Made by a program: the position numbers and the translations under genes
In this document: piece after piece, positions 23,301-34,965 of the stretch
Position numbering within the stretch: position 1 is the stretch's first letter
How the letters are laid out: every line of letters starts with the position of its first letter
Source: Spodoptera frugiperda
Taxonomy: Eukaryota > Arthropoda > Insecta > Lepidoptera > Noctuidae
Reading direction: 5' to 3'
Length of the DNA stretch: 64,000 nucleotides
NCBI RefSeq assembly: GCF_023101765.2
Contig: NC_064213.1
Coordinates: 11,036,001-11,100,000 of the forward strand
The notes under the pieces: generated by a model
The model's input: only the letters and a program-made list of their open reading frames with translations
The model's database searches: none
Told to the model about the DNA's origin: nothing

Positions 23301-26300
23301 GCTAGATACATCAAATAAAACATACTTTTTGTAGTATTTAACTTCATTTACCGTTTCCCATTAACATTATCTTTAGTATTTTACATTAAAACATGAGCTG
23401 TTCCAACAGTGATATCGAAACATGATTTGTAAATAAAATATGTTTTATAAGGGATAGGTACATACATCTCAAAAATTACCTTGCAGAACGTATAAATAAA
23501 CTCTATTATAACAAATATCTAACTACATACGTAACTATAAATCTCATCATCACTTTACCCTCCTGCCCCCATACCCCGGATGCCGAGGCCAGGTGTCTCA
23601 GTCAGTGTATAACCATGGTGCTAGTCCGCCGTCACTCGGCCCTCTGTGTCCACCCACACTCCACGCGGCACCACCATCAGCTCAGTTGGTCGTCAGTACA
23701 CGCTCTGTTGTCATTGTAATGTCTAATGTCTCGTATATTAACAATATGCTACTCTATGTATAAGGTAGTTAATTTCAAAATTGGTAAACGTGGTAAGATA
23801 TTATCTCTGGGGCGGTATCCAGTACCATTAGTATGAGAATGGTTTAAAGTAATCGAGATGAGAGCGTGTTCAGCGCTCTGATTGGTTGATTTATTCGAGC
23901 CGGTCAATCAGAGCGCCGAACACGCTCTCATTTCGTTTATTCTAAACGTAAAGCAAACTCATACTAAGGTCACTGGTATTATTTTACTGTGATTATAACA
24001 ATGTTGTTGCACGTTAATGAATATGTGGTAATGTAAGCAACTTGTTATGTTTGAAATTTGCATTTTAACGCAATTTATTGAGGCATAGTTCTCTTCCTTA
24101 CGAGATTAATAACAAATAACTGAGTTCTAAGAAATATTTTTTTGTTTAAAATCCAACATCAAAATCGACTCTCCTTATTGATATTCGAAAGCTAATAGTA
24201 AACTTCATAGGACTCTCAAACTTGTACCTGTCTTCATTAGGTGTATATTAGCTCACCCACTTTGTGGAGTCAGCTTGTTACACGGATAAGTCTGTCACTC
24301 CATGTGAACCACGTATATGTATCACCTAGCGTCACCAGGCTAGACTCACTACAATACATTATGTAAGACTGTTCAGTAGCAACATAGGAATAGGGATGAT
24401 GACTGAACAAAATATTTTCTTAAATATAAAAAAAAAATGTGATTTGACGTCACCCCTCGGTACATTTTGTAAAATGTACCTTGCAAGCAAATCTCAACTT
24501 TATTAAAGTAAAGAAAATAAAGCATTTATTTATGTACTCTGCCTATGTTATAGCTTGCATACAAATGTATTTTTGTATATCTCACAGAATACGAGTTGAA
24601 TACTTTCCTCAAATTGAGTTTAGAGGAAAAAGTGCAGCACACACACACTTGTGTGTCATATTTCTAATATGTCTATGGCAGTCATCATCCCTTCATTAAA
24701 CTTCTGTTACTACTGTCAGTCTAAAAGACATTCCCCCTTTCTAGCTAGTCATATAACCTGGATTTGTGTCCTCAGAGCTTCGTGCACGAGGGAGGGCTGG
24801 TGCCGAAGAGTTTGTACGTGAGCGGCGCCTTCACGGAGCGGGAGGGAGATCCCCTCAGTGAGGACAGCATCTACCGGTCCGTTAGCTTGGGGAAAGGACA
24901 GGTATGTGGAACTGTTATTACAGGTTTTTATTTTCTTTATTGGTCGTATACTCACATTGCAGTAATGCAAGTATAATCTACATGTATACTAAAACTTGTC
25001 CTATTAAACGTTCCAACAGAAATACTTCTACGGTTTGTATGTTACATTAAAAGCAACCTTACTATTTATATTTACAGTCCCTTTTTTAAGATGTGTAGGT
25101 ATGTTTAAACTAATTTTAAGCGATAATATGACTGGGTTTACAGCAGCTTAAACAAGAATCCAGATAATTAAACAATTTTATCGGAATGTGAAGCTTATTT
25201 GTACTTTCCTGCCTGTAGGTCCATGAAGTAATAGTACCAAACCGCGACCCGCAAAGCGTGCTGACGTGGGACTTCGACGTGCTGCGCCACGACATCGCCT
25301 TCACCGTCTACCGCAGCGACCACGAGCTCTCCCACCCACCCGCCGATACTACAGGTAGGGGGTACAGACTGGTCTTTTAGGTCTTGGAAGAATAATTAGA
25401 TATTTAGGTTGTGGAGCGAATAAAGTGGTTATTTCTGATGGACAACTTGAACTTATACTATTGTACATAAAAATACTAGGTAGCTTCGGATGCTCCTTTC
25501 TAATTGAAAAGAGGCGCTGTGTGATTTAAGAAAGTTTCAATGCTAGTAATTTACTATTAACAAGAGTTACAGCGGATAATACAGTTTCGGTTACTGGTTC
25601 ATCCAAAATATTGATATCTAGTTTTATATGTATATTTTATTAATTCGTCAAAGTTTAACAATTTCAGACTGTGTTGTATGTACTTACATAATATGTTTTT
25701 ACATTTAAAAGTCACAATTTTTTCTCATCGCACGTACAAATATCATTCGATCACATGTTTTCAAACAATTTATTTCACCTTCAACTTTCAAAATTGTTTT
25801 CAAATACTTTATCATTTTATTTTTGATTTATTTTTCTTTGTTTTTGCTTGTTATGATTTCGTTTATGTTGCCCATAACACCAGCTATTGATTACAGCGCT
25901 GTGTGTAGGTGGAGGGGACGAGGCCAAGTCCGTGCTCGACCAGAAGGGGTGGCGCGAGGGGGAACACTTCCACAGGGTGGAGCCTACACTCGTCTGCCAT
26001 GATGGGGAGAGCATACAGGTAGGGAGAATAAAAGACGTGGTAACATTTATTTTGATGCAGATATTGGTCTCCATAAGTGGCGTGAGTGAAAAATATGCGA
26101 GACATTTTAAGCTAAAAGAGTGTCTAGTCAACCATCACCCTAGTTCATATGTAGTATTCTACGTACCTAAAACAGGGTACTTGATTTCTTGATTTTCAGG
26201 ATACTGACAGATAATACAATTTGGGATTAATTAAAATAAATACTTTGACTTTAACCATTGGGTGACACGAAAATGGGTGAATCTGATAAAATAACCTCAA

Positions 26301-27092
26301 GGGTATGGTATGAAACGTTCCTGAAAGCATATTGTTTATTTCTGTATTTATTTCTAGACTATCTTTGAATGTAAGTAATGTGTGTATGAGCTTATTATAA
26401 GACCTGATAATGTATCGTGGCAGGGCTCGCACGTGATGCTGGAGTGCGGGTGGTACGTGCTGCAGTGGCGCTGCGACGTGCTGGACTGCACGCACCGCGC
26501 CGCGCAGCTCATGTACTTCCACGAGACGCTCACCTCGCACCACTACAAGTATGCACTCTATTCTTTGTGTACCAGAGTTTATAATTCATTGGGGATTTAT
26601 AGGATATCATCCAAAGTCTTTTTATAATGGTTTCTGAACTTTGCTGTCTTAAAATAAAGTCGATAATCTTTTGAACCAGTTTAGAGACTAGTGCTGGCAT
26701 CTTTGCAGTGTCTATAAGGCAAAGAGGATTTAAAAACTTAGAGATATTGTTGCCAAATTGTTATTTGTGATAACGTTTATAGAGTATTGATCAAAATGAG
26801 TTTTTAGATTTGCAGGGGCTTTAAATAAGGCTCAATACGTTATCTTAATCAATTTAATCCAATCATTTGACCTTCAATGACTTCATACTGTGTGCATTAG
26901 ATGTACGGCCATACTCTCAACATATCTATTACCCACAATAATACCACTTTACCTTACTTGCCATTAATTACCTACCAAATTGTCATACAAAACATTTGGT
27001 CCAGGGGTTCGATGTCCAGCCTGCAGTCGGGCACGAGCGGGTTCTCGTGCCTCAGCGGCAAGTCGGTGAGCAGCAGCTGTCCGTCCCGGTGA
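20185..27092 (+). CDS. retm: SEC14-like protein 1 / real-time (retm) homologue: CRAL-TRIO plus GOLD region, 10 exons, 5' part missing
   Basis: Exons 20185-20300, 21269-21458, 21678-21766, 21922-22180, 22620-22738, 24776-24901, 25219-25354, 25909-26018 (or from 25897), 26424-26548 and 27005-27092 join with matching phases into 451 codons plus stop. All introns are GT..AG. Family knowledge: SEC14L1/retm proteins combine a PRELI/MSF1 domain, a CRAL-TRIO (SEC14) lipid-binding domain and a GOLD domain; they are cytosolic lipid-transfer-like or regulatory proteins. Seen here: CRAL-TRIO N helices (residues 1-100), lipid-binding core (102-256, with GRPLYILRLGQMDVKGLLKS and MGRVLIVRAPRVFP, ending DFLGGPC) and GOLD region (258-423, HEGGLVPKSLY onward). 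The PRELI part (roughly 200-250 residues) is not in the recognised exons; the first exon begins mid-codon, so at least one coding exon lies upstream. Exons are GC-rich against AT-rich introns. The identification is firm; the symbol follows the fly gene. Confidence 0.9.
21269..21458 (+). CDS. retm: SEC14L exon B: CRAL-TRIO N domain
   Basis: Acceptor caccaccag, donor gtaaga. It encodes VPSDTTLLRFLRARDFNVEK, then LLWRKKHQVDRIL and the family signature YFPGGWHHHDK. The FLRARDF motif is characteristic of the CRAL-TRIO N-terminal domain. Ends with one extra base (phase 1). Confidence 0.93.
21678..21766 (+). CDS. retm: SEC14L exon C: start of SEC14 lipid-binding fold
   Basis: Encodes DGRPLYILRLGQMDVKGLLK and ends GEDGLLKL, the first strands and helix of the SEC14 fold. 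Acceptor gtttcag, donor gtgaga, 89 nt, closing in phase 0. Confidence 0.93.
21922..22180 (+). CDS. retm: SEC14L exon D: core of the lipid-binding domain
   Basis: At 259 nt the longest exon. It encodes CEEGLKLLEEATNASERAVQ, WCLLVDLDGLNMRHLWRPGV and NYPETMGRVLIVRAPRVFP, matching the conserved lipid-pocket core of SEC14L1-type proteins. GC content is very high. Acceptor aactttccag, donor gtgaga; ends phase 1. Confidence 0.95.
22525..22539 (+). other. retm: Candidate 15-nt micro-exon or exon-start relic
   Basis: The sequence tttcag / acgagaatactcaca / gtaagt has a good acceptor and a perfect donor around 15 nt. It copies the start of exon E 95 bp downstream (acgagaacacccgca), and similarity continues past the donor into the following ttcttgt. 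Inclusion would be phase-neutral (1 in, 1 out) and add five residues (a second DENT-like turn). The intron left before exon E would be 80 nt. It may be a functional micro-exon or a relic of a partial exon duplication; without transcripts I cannot tell. Confidence 0.35.
22620..22738 (+). CDS. retm: SEC14L exon E: end of the CRAL-TRIO domain
   Basis: Encodes DENTRSKFLFYGGKDYL, then LLDYIPKELIPDFLGGPCK. The IPDFLGG motif marks the end of the SEC14 fold. Acceptor ggttgcag, donor gtgagc, closing in phase 0. Its donor can join either exon F (23151, stop) or exon G (24776, GOLD). Confidence 0.95.
23151..23258 (+). CDS. retm: Alternative last exon F giving a GOLD-less SEC14L isoform
   Basis: A strong acceptor (ttgcttcccgctgcag) is followed by 35 codons and TAA, in the phase (0) left by exon E. 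The encoded tail is SDIVNAALNVPHQYFDSVRD, then KYRARPPVSEGQHLL. The GC content and codon quality match the real exons rather than the intron. AATAAA follows 56 nt after the stop. The product would end just after the CRAL-TRIO domain. Transcript evidence is needed; the alternative is a cassette exon causing decay. Confidence 0.7.
   Translation, partial: SDIVNAALNVPHQYFDSVRDKYRARPPVSEGQHLL
23314..23319 (+). terminator. Poly(A) signal of alternative last exon F
   Basis: AATAAA in tcaaataaaacat, followed by T-rich sequence. Suits 3'-end formation for the short isoform. Confidence 0.55.
23825..23969. mobile_element. Palindromic MITE family P, copy 1
   Basis: Outer inverted repeats (ccattagtatgag .. 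ctcatactaagg) enclose a long hairpin whose arms read gagagcgtgttcagcgctct and its near complement, with gattggttga and tcaatcagag facing each other. Copies at 32208 and 47133 share arms and loop. Lies in the intron between exons E and G, downstream of exon F. Confidence 0.8.
24776..24901 (+). CDS. retm: SEC14L exon G: start of GOLD region
   Basis: Encodes SFVHEGGLVPKSLYVSGAFT and EDSIYRSVSLGKGQ in 42 whole codons (phase 0 to 0). The EGGLVPKSLY motif follows the CRAL-TRIO domain in SEC14L1-type proteins. Acceptor gtgtcctcag, donor gtatgt. It is skipped if exon F is used as the last exon. Confidence 0.93.
25219..25354 (+). CDS. retm: SEC14L exon H: GOLD domain
   Basis: Encodes VHEVIVPNRDPQSVLTWDFD, then HDIAFTVYRSDHE. 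The alternating strands suit the GOLD beta-sandwich, with the WDFDVLRHDIAF core of this family. Acceptor ttcctgcctgtag, donor gtaggg; ends phase 1. Confidence 0.92.
25897..26018 (+). CDS. retm: SEC14L exon I with two in-frame acceptors 12 nt apart
   Basis: Two AG acceptors, ending at 25896 (gattacag) and 25908 (gtgtgtag), are 12 nt apart. Both keep the frame, so the exon may start with ALCVGGGDEAK or directly with GGGDEAK. The body encodes SVLDQKGWREGEHFHRVEPT and CHDGESIQ of the GOLD domain. Donor gtaggg, phase 0. Confidence 0.88.
26424..26548 (+). CDS. retm: SEC14L exon J: GOLD domain end
   Basis: Encodes GSHVMLECGWYVLQWRCDVL, then MYFHETLTSHHYK. GWYVLQW is a typical last-strand motif of this GOLD domain. 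Acceptor tatcgtggcag, donor gtatgc. It ends two bases into a Lys codon completed by exon K. Confidence 0.93.
27005..27092 (+). CDS. retm: SEC14L last exon K: Ser-rich C-terminus
   Basis: Acceptor tttggtccag. It encodes a Ser/Gly-rich tail (GSMSSLQSGTSGFSCLSGKS, then SSSCPSR) and TGA at 27090-27092. The tail is low-complexity and likely disordered. The 3' UTR continues to poly(A) signals at 27357. Confidence 0.85.
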
Positions 27093-27385
27093 TGCGAGCT
27101 TCCATTCCCGGGCGTGGCCCCCCCCGCCCCCCCCGCCCCCCCACTCACCTGAGCGGCCAGACATGGAATACCTGGCGAAAACTACTCAAAAAGTGGCGAA
27201 CTATAAACATTGCAGGTGACTTCGGAACTAGATGTTAGGCTAGCTACATGTTACATTATATTTAGTTCAAATAGTAATTATTCGTATAATTATAGCTGTC
27301 GGATTTGATATAGTTACGTGAATTCTTAGTTCATAAAAACGAGAGTAATACAATTGAATAAATAAAATACGATTGAAGTGAATTA
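27093..27385 (+). other. 3' UTR of the SEC14L gene with a C-rich tract
   Basis: Starts after the stop and holds an almost pure C tract with two G interruptions at 27118-27143. That is unusual for this AT-rich locus. It ends at the overlapping poly(A) signals. Confidence 0.65.
27357..27366 (+). terminator. Overlapping AATAAA poly(A) signals of the SEC14L gene
   Basis: AATAAATAAA gives two overlapping signals 265-275 nt after the stop. Further signals downstream (for example near 27957) could make longer 3' UTRs. Confidence 0.6.
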
Positions 27386-30300
27386 GTAAATATTTTATTG
27401 TAAGACAAATGCGTAACTCGCAGGCTTGTTGTGTCCTGTTTATTGTTGACGATACTTCATGCGCAGGAGTTGATTGAGTGGCTCTTGTGCTTTATGTCAC
27501 GGCTTCGATTCCCACGTGGAGCGTGGAATTATTTTTGATCTGTTGGCGCGTTTGTGTGGCGGATAAATGACGTATGAAATAATAATAATAATACTATTGC
27601 ACATTGCAGTGTTTTTAAATAATGACAAGATCTCGTACATAGATGACTTTACATAGCAACATGTACAGACGGAGCGATTTCTCGAAAATACGAATATAAA
27701 GTTGTGATATCGTTTTAATTTAGAAATAATTATTAATTTTGCTTATTATGAAATAGTGTTGGAAAACTATTGTGTAGTGGAAAATACAGTAACAATATAA
27801 TACTTGGATTTTAGCTACATATGAATCGCTCCGTCTGCGTGTAACAAATCTAACTCTTATATAATATACTTCATTATCGTAGCCATAAAAAATTACTTAA
27901 ACTTAACCGCCAAACAGATTTCGATCTTACACTATTGTGAATAGAGTCTATTTTTCAATAAATAGCTAAATATGTGAATAAAATGTTGTATGTATATTTA
28001 ATCGGTCGTAAGTAACGCATGTTTATGTACTAACAGTATATAAGTACTCAGTTGTTATGTGGAATTGAACGAAATGTAATACTTAGAAAATGTAAATAAC
28101 ACATTCATTCGAAATACATCTTTATAACTTGTGGTTTAAAGTTCAATTTCGAATGTGAATATAGACAGTAGTCGTCAAAATTCTTTGACTACTACAAAAT
28201 AAAGATCACTTTCATTCTAAAAGCATCTTTATTACTACCGTTTTAAAGTTTAATATCGAATGACATATGTCTTCTTTTCATTCACAATGTCTTTAGTATA
28301 TAGTCTAAGAGCTCTACATACATAAGCATGCGTCATCTATACATTAGTAACAGAAATGTGCTAAACTAATAATATATTATATTTATAGCCAAATTATATG
28401 CTCAGAGTTATAATAATATATAATATATAAGATAAAACTAAAGATTGGGTACAAAATTGTGTAAGGAAAGTAACGCTTAGTCCAGGAGCCGGAGATAAAG
28501 TGTCAAATATTATCATAGGACTATAAAATATATTTATTTGATTCCATTCCTTTATAGCTGGTATAAAATTAAATAAAATAGACAAAAATGTATTTTTATA
28601 CAGATCTTGTTCAAAATGTTGTTGTTGAAGTATTAAAGCGTGAGCTCCTGGTCTAAGCTAGCATTTGTCTCATTTAGCGATATTAATAGATGTAAACTAT
28701 TTTGACAAATTATATTAAAACATTTAAAAGAACAACAATACTTACTCCTTTGTGGTTTTAACGGGATGTAAGCTCAGCTTGGTTGGCCCCACCAAGAGTT
28801 CTCGGGTTTGAGTCCCAGGTTAAGCTTATATCGCTAAATGGGACACGGTGTATATTTACGTGATGCGTAAGGATTGTAACTCAATATTTGAGAATGTTCC
28901 GTATTTGTAGCAGAAAGCACATATTTTCCGTACATTGTTATTGTATGTATAATATATAAATGTAATATATAAAGCTATACATATATTTCACATACATCTC
29001 ACTTGTATGAAAAATCTATAAAGAAAAAACACCTCTGCCTACCCCATTACGGGTAAGGGCGTAGTAAATAAAGTGTTTTAAAATCAAACACGTCCCATTA
29101 GCGGTCATTAAAAAAAAATCTTGAGTGTTATAGACAAGCGAAATTCAACCTTTCGTGTATGTAGATAGGGTGTAGATTAGTATAATACCTGTAAGTATGT
29201 TATGTAGCTGAAATGCGTTCTAGGGAATTGATAACGGACTTATCATTATGCTGACAACATTCAGTAGTTTAGACAATTATTAATAATTAATTATTGATTA
29301 TTAATTATTCACTTATTTCCAATATAATTGACTTGTTCATGTGCAGCATGACATAATATGTATATAACTGGGTTTGCTACTCGAACGAGGAAATATTATT
29401 GAGCTTTCCCTGCAAAAAAAACTGGAATTGCACCCCATTGGACGATAAAATACTCGTACCATGGATTTTATTGTTAATTATCCAAATAATTAAAGTATAT
29501 GAATTTCTTTGTTTATCCTGAATTTGTGACCCCTCGAGGAATATCAGTTAATTATACATAATTGTGACATATTATTCGGAACTCACATATAAAACTATAA
29601 AACGTGGCTCCTACAATGGAAATGACTATCAGGGGTCTAAAGGCTTGCCACTATTCAACGGTTTACATTAACCCGTTGTATGTCGGCATTCAGAACTACG
29701 CGAGACGCAATCTGTTTTATATTGTGTCTCAAAGACCGACAGACAAGAGTTTAAACAATAAAACAATCTTACATACAAATAAATAAAGCTTTCTGCCCAT
29801 TTCTCACATATTTCATACAAACAAACTATTTAAAACAAGTACACAGTAATAAAATACGACATCTACATAAAAATACTTATCAAACGACCCCCACAACGCA
29901 TAACGAACCTTACGCCGTTGATACACAGTTCATATTGAATTAACAACAAGTAATTATCGTTGAAATCAATTATTTTCCAATTAATGTTAGGAGAATTGGT
30001 ATCTGATTGCGGTGGCGGCCGGTAGATGGCGTTGTTATATAATCGAGGTTACAGTAGCTAGTACTATGTAATTAAAATACTAGGTTTTAACGACCTTCCT
30101 AGGTCTTGGAAGTGTTGGACATAGAAATGAATAATTTTTGGAAAGATGATATGTATTTTACATAGAAATTGACGCCATTCGTGAGTTAAATCTTTATGAA
30201 AACCGTTATTTTTGTGTGTTTGAAAGATATTATGTAATTTACTTTAGCTGAGCTCTAAAGCAAATATTGTTTAGTTAAATTCTTGAGCATTAAAAGCAGT

Positions 30301-31251
30301 ATGTTTACTATAATAATTCATTTTGTGACTTCTAGACAAATTGCTTGGCTAATTTACATAAAATGTACTACACATACATTATTTAATGTATTGATTACAA
30401 TCATTTGACAAACACGTTAAATGTTATTTTAACTATGAAATTGTGTAATTGACATTGGAATGGAAACACATTAGTGAATATTACATAAAGATATTGTACC
30501 TCTTTCTTTGAAGTCGGTTAAATATAAATGTTAATTGTTATAGTTAATTATTGTTTTCTTAATTATTATGTCATGTATAATAATAGAAATCTTTAGTTAG
30601 TATAATGAAAAAGTTTACGACAGATTCAGCCAACTTTAAACCTTATGACAATATCATAGACGTCAAATTTCAATGGCACACTGAATAATACAAAAATATT
30701 CTATCTACCTATAGTATATACAAATCCATATTACTTATAATAAATAAATAGTAAAGAAAACTTTATTTTTATAACTGACGCAAACAAAAATGAGCTTTAA
30801 TACAATGTAAATACGATGCATATCCGCTTCAGCTAGATATTTTTGTGGAATTGAAAACAAAATGCAGTTTATTTTGATACATAATGTAAATAATACTAGT
30901 GTTGCACACTGGCTTTTCTCGATCATAGTTTAGTACTCTATAAGTTTCTTAATGAACCCTATATATCAGTGTAAATCGCATTATAATTCGTCACGCAGTT
31001 CAGTGATATGCAACAAACAAACTCACATACACAAATTTATTTTAATGCTATACTGAGATTGTGTACAGGGATCATTTAATTTTGTATTTATTTTTATTAT
31101 TGCAATTTATATGCACAACAATAGATGATCTGATTTTTCTTACTTTTACTCTTTTTTGCTAAGTAATTTTTGTTTGTAATGTCTTGTCTGCTAAATGTTA
31201 GTACATTAGTGTTATATTTTTTAATTAAATCAATGTTATTTGTAACTTCAA

Positions 31252-31431
31252 CCAGGGCCTGGTAGTCTCGACATACATTATGTATAACGACAGAAATCGG
31301 TTACTAAGTCAGAAATTCCATCATTCGATTTTCAACTTTATTTCAAAACTGTAAGGTTAAAAGTAGCTTGAGGGAATTTAAGACTTAGCGATTGAAATTT
31401 GTCGTTATGTAAGTCGGGACTATCGCCCTAG
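31252..31431. mobile_element. 180-bp inverted-repeat element (MITE)
   Basis: The left end (cagggcctggtagtctcgac, then acgacagaaatcggttactaagtc in parts) is complemented by the right end (gacttagcgattgaaatttg, gtcgttatgtaagtcgggac, tatcgccctag) with a few mismatches and one indel. The arms are about 55 bp around a short core with no coding. I could not define a clear target duplication. Confidence 0.7.
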
Positions 31432-32207
31432 TTATGAACAAAATGAGTGAACTATAATTAATAGAAAAATCATTAAATCATTACCTAATTGACTACTAAT
31501 TAGTTGTGTGACATCTTATCGAAATATTTTAGTCTAATATTTGTAGTAAATAACGATTATTTCTTAATTTCTAAATAATCGAATTCTGTAGTGTTGTGAA
31601 TGAACAATTTAGTTTTTTAGTTTGTAAGTTACAAAATGTTAATGAAAATAATAATTACAATAAGCGCGAAGATCCTATCGAGGTGTTATTTATTTAAGAA
31701 TGTCACTTTAAGAACAATAAAGTTTAACGTTAGTAGAATTTATTGAATTATTGAAATAAAAACCTTGCAAAAGTTATAATGTCGTTTTATTATACAGAAT
31801 ACAATATATGACGCGTGTGGTTATATTTCTTTTACTCTAGAGGAAAAAGTGGTGCAATGCAATGCAATTTTTTGGGAACAGCCATTGAAAAATATGGGTT
31901 TGGCTTTGGTTTATACTTTAACCATATTTCTAGATTTGTCTTAAATCTAGAAGTATGACAAAGAAATATTATAATTTCGCAACAACCTAGCACATACAGC
32001 CACATATTATTGTAGTAATAAAACCCGAAAGCTCGTTATCACCAGTTGCCCAACGGACCGATATAAAAATACATCTACCAGCAAATCTACGCTCGATAAC
32101 AATACTTTATGGGCTGCTAATAAAATCCTACTCAATAATATAGTAACCTTCAATAAATGTAATTTTGTTAGAGCAAGTTGTAGCAAGAAATATTATAGAG
32201 GGCTTAG

Positions 32208-32312
32208 TACATGTTTGCTTTACGTTTAACGAAAACGAAACGAGAGCGCGTTCAGTGCTCTGATTGGTTGTTTTATTTAAGCCGGCCAATCAGAGCGCCG
32301 AACGCGCTCAAT
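32208..32312. mobile_element. Palindromic MITE family P, copy 2 (right end decayed)
   Basis: Shares with 23825-23969 and 47133-47271 the left end (cttagta, gtttgctttacg, aaacgaaacgagagcgcg) and the hairpin with tctgattggttg / ggccaatcagagcgc. The right terminal repeat is missing after 'aacgcgctca'. Confidence 0.75.
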
Positions 32313-32764
32313 AAAGATCAATTACAAGAAGAAAGAATATCCTGACTTAAAATGGTTAGCAATTATATTTACTTATTAATTGATTAAGCAGCTACTTATT
32401 GACTATAATAATAAACATTTAATTGCGCTAAGAATAAATCATTGTGTTGATATTCAATCAAGTTACAAACGCTACAGACTTACAGTAAGTTAATAGTCAG
32501 TATATTACCGTGACATAATTTTATAGTTTGTCGGTATAGAAAACATTAAAGTTAAGGAACTTAATATTTATTACTTAGAGAGCAAATGGGAAAACAACTG
32601 AAATAGTAACTCCCGAGTTAAAAAGGTCATTTTTTTATGTGGTACCCATTATAGTAATATTTTTAGTGATGCAACATTGGATGCTTTTGCTATTACCCCA
32701 TGCCTATGCGCATAACATCTACGCGTCTAAGGGTCTAAGTTCATACCCATATTTACAAGCACCG

Positions 32765-32955
32765 TTTTTTTATGGAATAAGCTGGTAAACGAGCACCCGA
32801 GCATGGACACCCTAAACACCAGAAATGTTACAAGTGCATTACTGGAGGAATTGGGAATTAGGAAGATTGGGAAAGGGATAATCGGGCCTCCGGTAACCTA
32901 ATTTACACAACGAAACACAACGCAAGCGTTGTTTCACGTCAGTTCAGTTACAAGC
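32765..32955 (+). repeat. Dispersed lepidopteran repeat family T, copy 1
   Basis: Order of words: tttttatggaata, gtaaacgagc, catggacaccctaaacacca, ttacaagtgcatt, gaagattgggaaaggg, gggcctccggtaacct and acacaacgcaagcgttgttt. A reversed copy lies at 58255-58410, and a shorter reversed piece at 55800-55885. Probably a retroelement 3' region; class uncertain. Confidence 0.65.
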
Positions 32956-34829
32956 GTGATTTCAGTTCTGAAATAACCCGTGAAATTAGTTAGACAGATC
33001 AAGAATCGATTGAAAAGATACATCCCAAAATAAATACATACAATAAATAGTTAATAACCACCAACAATTAAAAAGCACTAAAACTAATTGAGTAATCTTC
33101 AGCCCTACCTGAGTAACACAAGCACTGAGTAAAGTAAAGACAGATTATGAGATGAAAATAACCGTGACCGTATAACGATTGAATACTGTTTCCAGAATTC
33201 CAATTAGCCAGGTATCATATATAAGTATACTTAGTATATATACACGTAGCTACCAAGTATCACTGTGCAATTTATTACCAACTATAGTGGTAAGTATGAA
33301 ATGTTTTATAGCCCCGATAAGGCTTCGGACAATTTTACGCCATGAAAAAAATCGTAGTTTTTCTATATATTGAACTTTGTTGTGAGTTACGCAAACGGAA
33401 AATCGTTATGTACGTACTTATGGCTATGTATGGTTGTTGCTGAGAGAGTTTCTTAGTTGTGGTGTAAGCAGAACTCTAAAGGAGAAATCATTAGATATAT
33501 GATTTTACGCCAACAACAAAAGAAAAAAAATTCTAAAATGGGTCGCGTCAATGTTCACAATCAATAAACTACAGGTTGTCTTAGAATTGTTAACCCTTTT
33601 ACGTATAGAACACCGGTGTCCCGTCCTTTTAACATAAGCTTTTATGGTTAAATGAAGCGATAATAAATCTATTTACTTATCTCCAAAAATCTTTGATTGT
33701 GGAACATAATGGTCCTTAAAAATACAATTTGGTTTTATATTCAATATTGTTCATTCCCGGCCACTGAAGTCAATATCACGTAGCAAAACCTGGTCCTTTG
33801 ATACAGATCTTATCTAACGTGATCCTTGGTCCCTTGCACAATGCACCCGCTTCCCAAAGCCGGCCACACACGCAGCGCCACAAAAGCCCCGCCATCATTG
33901 TGCCCAACAGTGTCAAGCCATTAACTCAGGCCTGTCCATAGTGCCGTATGTTCAAACAAAGTGCAGCACACAGTTCTCTTGTTAACACATTCAAATTTTA
34001 TTACTTCTACAAATAAATATGTAAATTATTAATAGGTTCCCAGGGTTTAAATTAACTTAGCATGAAGAACTACTTTCTAATTTTGTGAAAAGGGAGGGAC
34101 TTCCTCAACATAACTATAATCTTCACTTTTGGTAGGTAAATGACTTTCAAAAAAGGTTTCTTTAAATGTCTCTATCGAATGTGTAGTCCCTTAGCTAGCT
34201 GTTATGACACCGACGGAAAGAGGGGTGGTGACAAATGTAGGTATTCTACTCTGTCATTACCATACATGAGCCTGTTGCCATAAGGACACGGTACATGTAG
34301 ATTTCTGCCCGACCCCAAAGCCACAATCTCCGCGAACACAACACACATTAAACTAAACTAACTCGCTCCTAGTTACAAGCCCTTTAATGGTTAGTTTGTG
34401 TTCCATAACCCAGTTATTGTAACGTTTACGATTGCATTGTTGTACAGCGAAAATTTTTCGAATTGTGCCCGATAATGTCTTTGACTATAGCCAGCTAGCA
34501 ACATGTAGTAAACTATACCGTGTTGCGCTGTGCTTGGACTTATAAATTGTTCTTATTATACAACGTAAGTAGTCGTGTGGTGACTGCAGAGTAGAGTTCT
34601 TTTGTCACCATCCCTGTGTCTCCAGGGGTAACGCATTTTACAGCAAAGATGGGCATTAGCTCTTCCTGATAAACCCGTTCTTTAAGATCGCAGTATTATT
34701 ATACTGTCTGACAAGTGCTGAGTTTACGGTCAGCCCTTTTACGTAGAGAAGGTCCGACAGTGGACAGTCACGGTGATGATATTGTTAATACAATAAGTAA
34801 ATCGCTAGCACATAATAAATAGACAGAAC

Positions 34830-34965
34830 TGAAAGGGGTAGAGAGGTACCCGAGTGGAGGCTGCGTACCGGTAAGCGTAGCATATGCCGTCCGCCCACAA
34901 GGTAGGTACTTGGGGAAGGCCTATGTTCACCAGTGGACGTTTTATGGCTGATATGATGATGATGA
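34830..34965 (+). repeat. RTE-type LINE 3' end with (TGA)n tail
   Basis: Ends ggggaaggcctatgttcacc, 'agtggacgttttatggctga' and then a TATGATGATGATGA microsatellite. That is the usual 3' terminus of RTE-like LINEs in moths. Strongly 5' truncated. Confidence 0.6.

Noticed and set aside
26964..27164. Minus-strand Gly-rich frame over the last SEC14L exon
   Set aside because: Produced by the C-rich tract; antisense to a well-supported exon.
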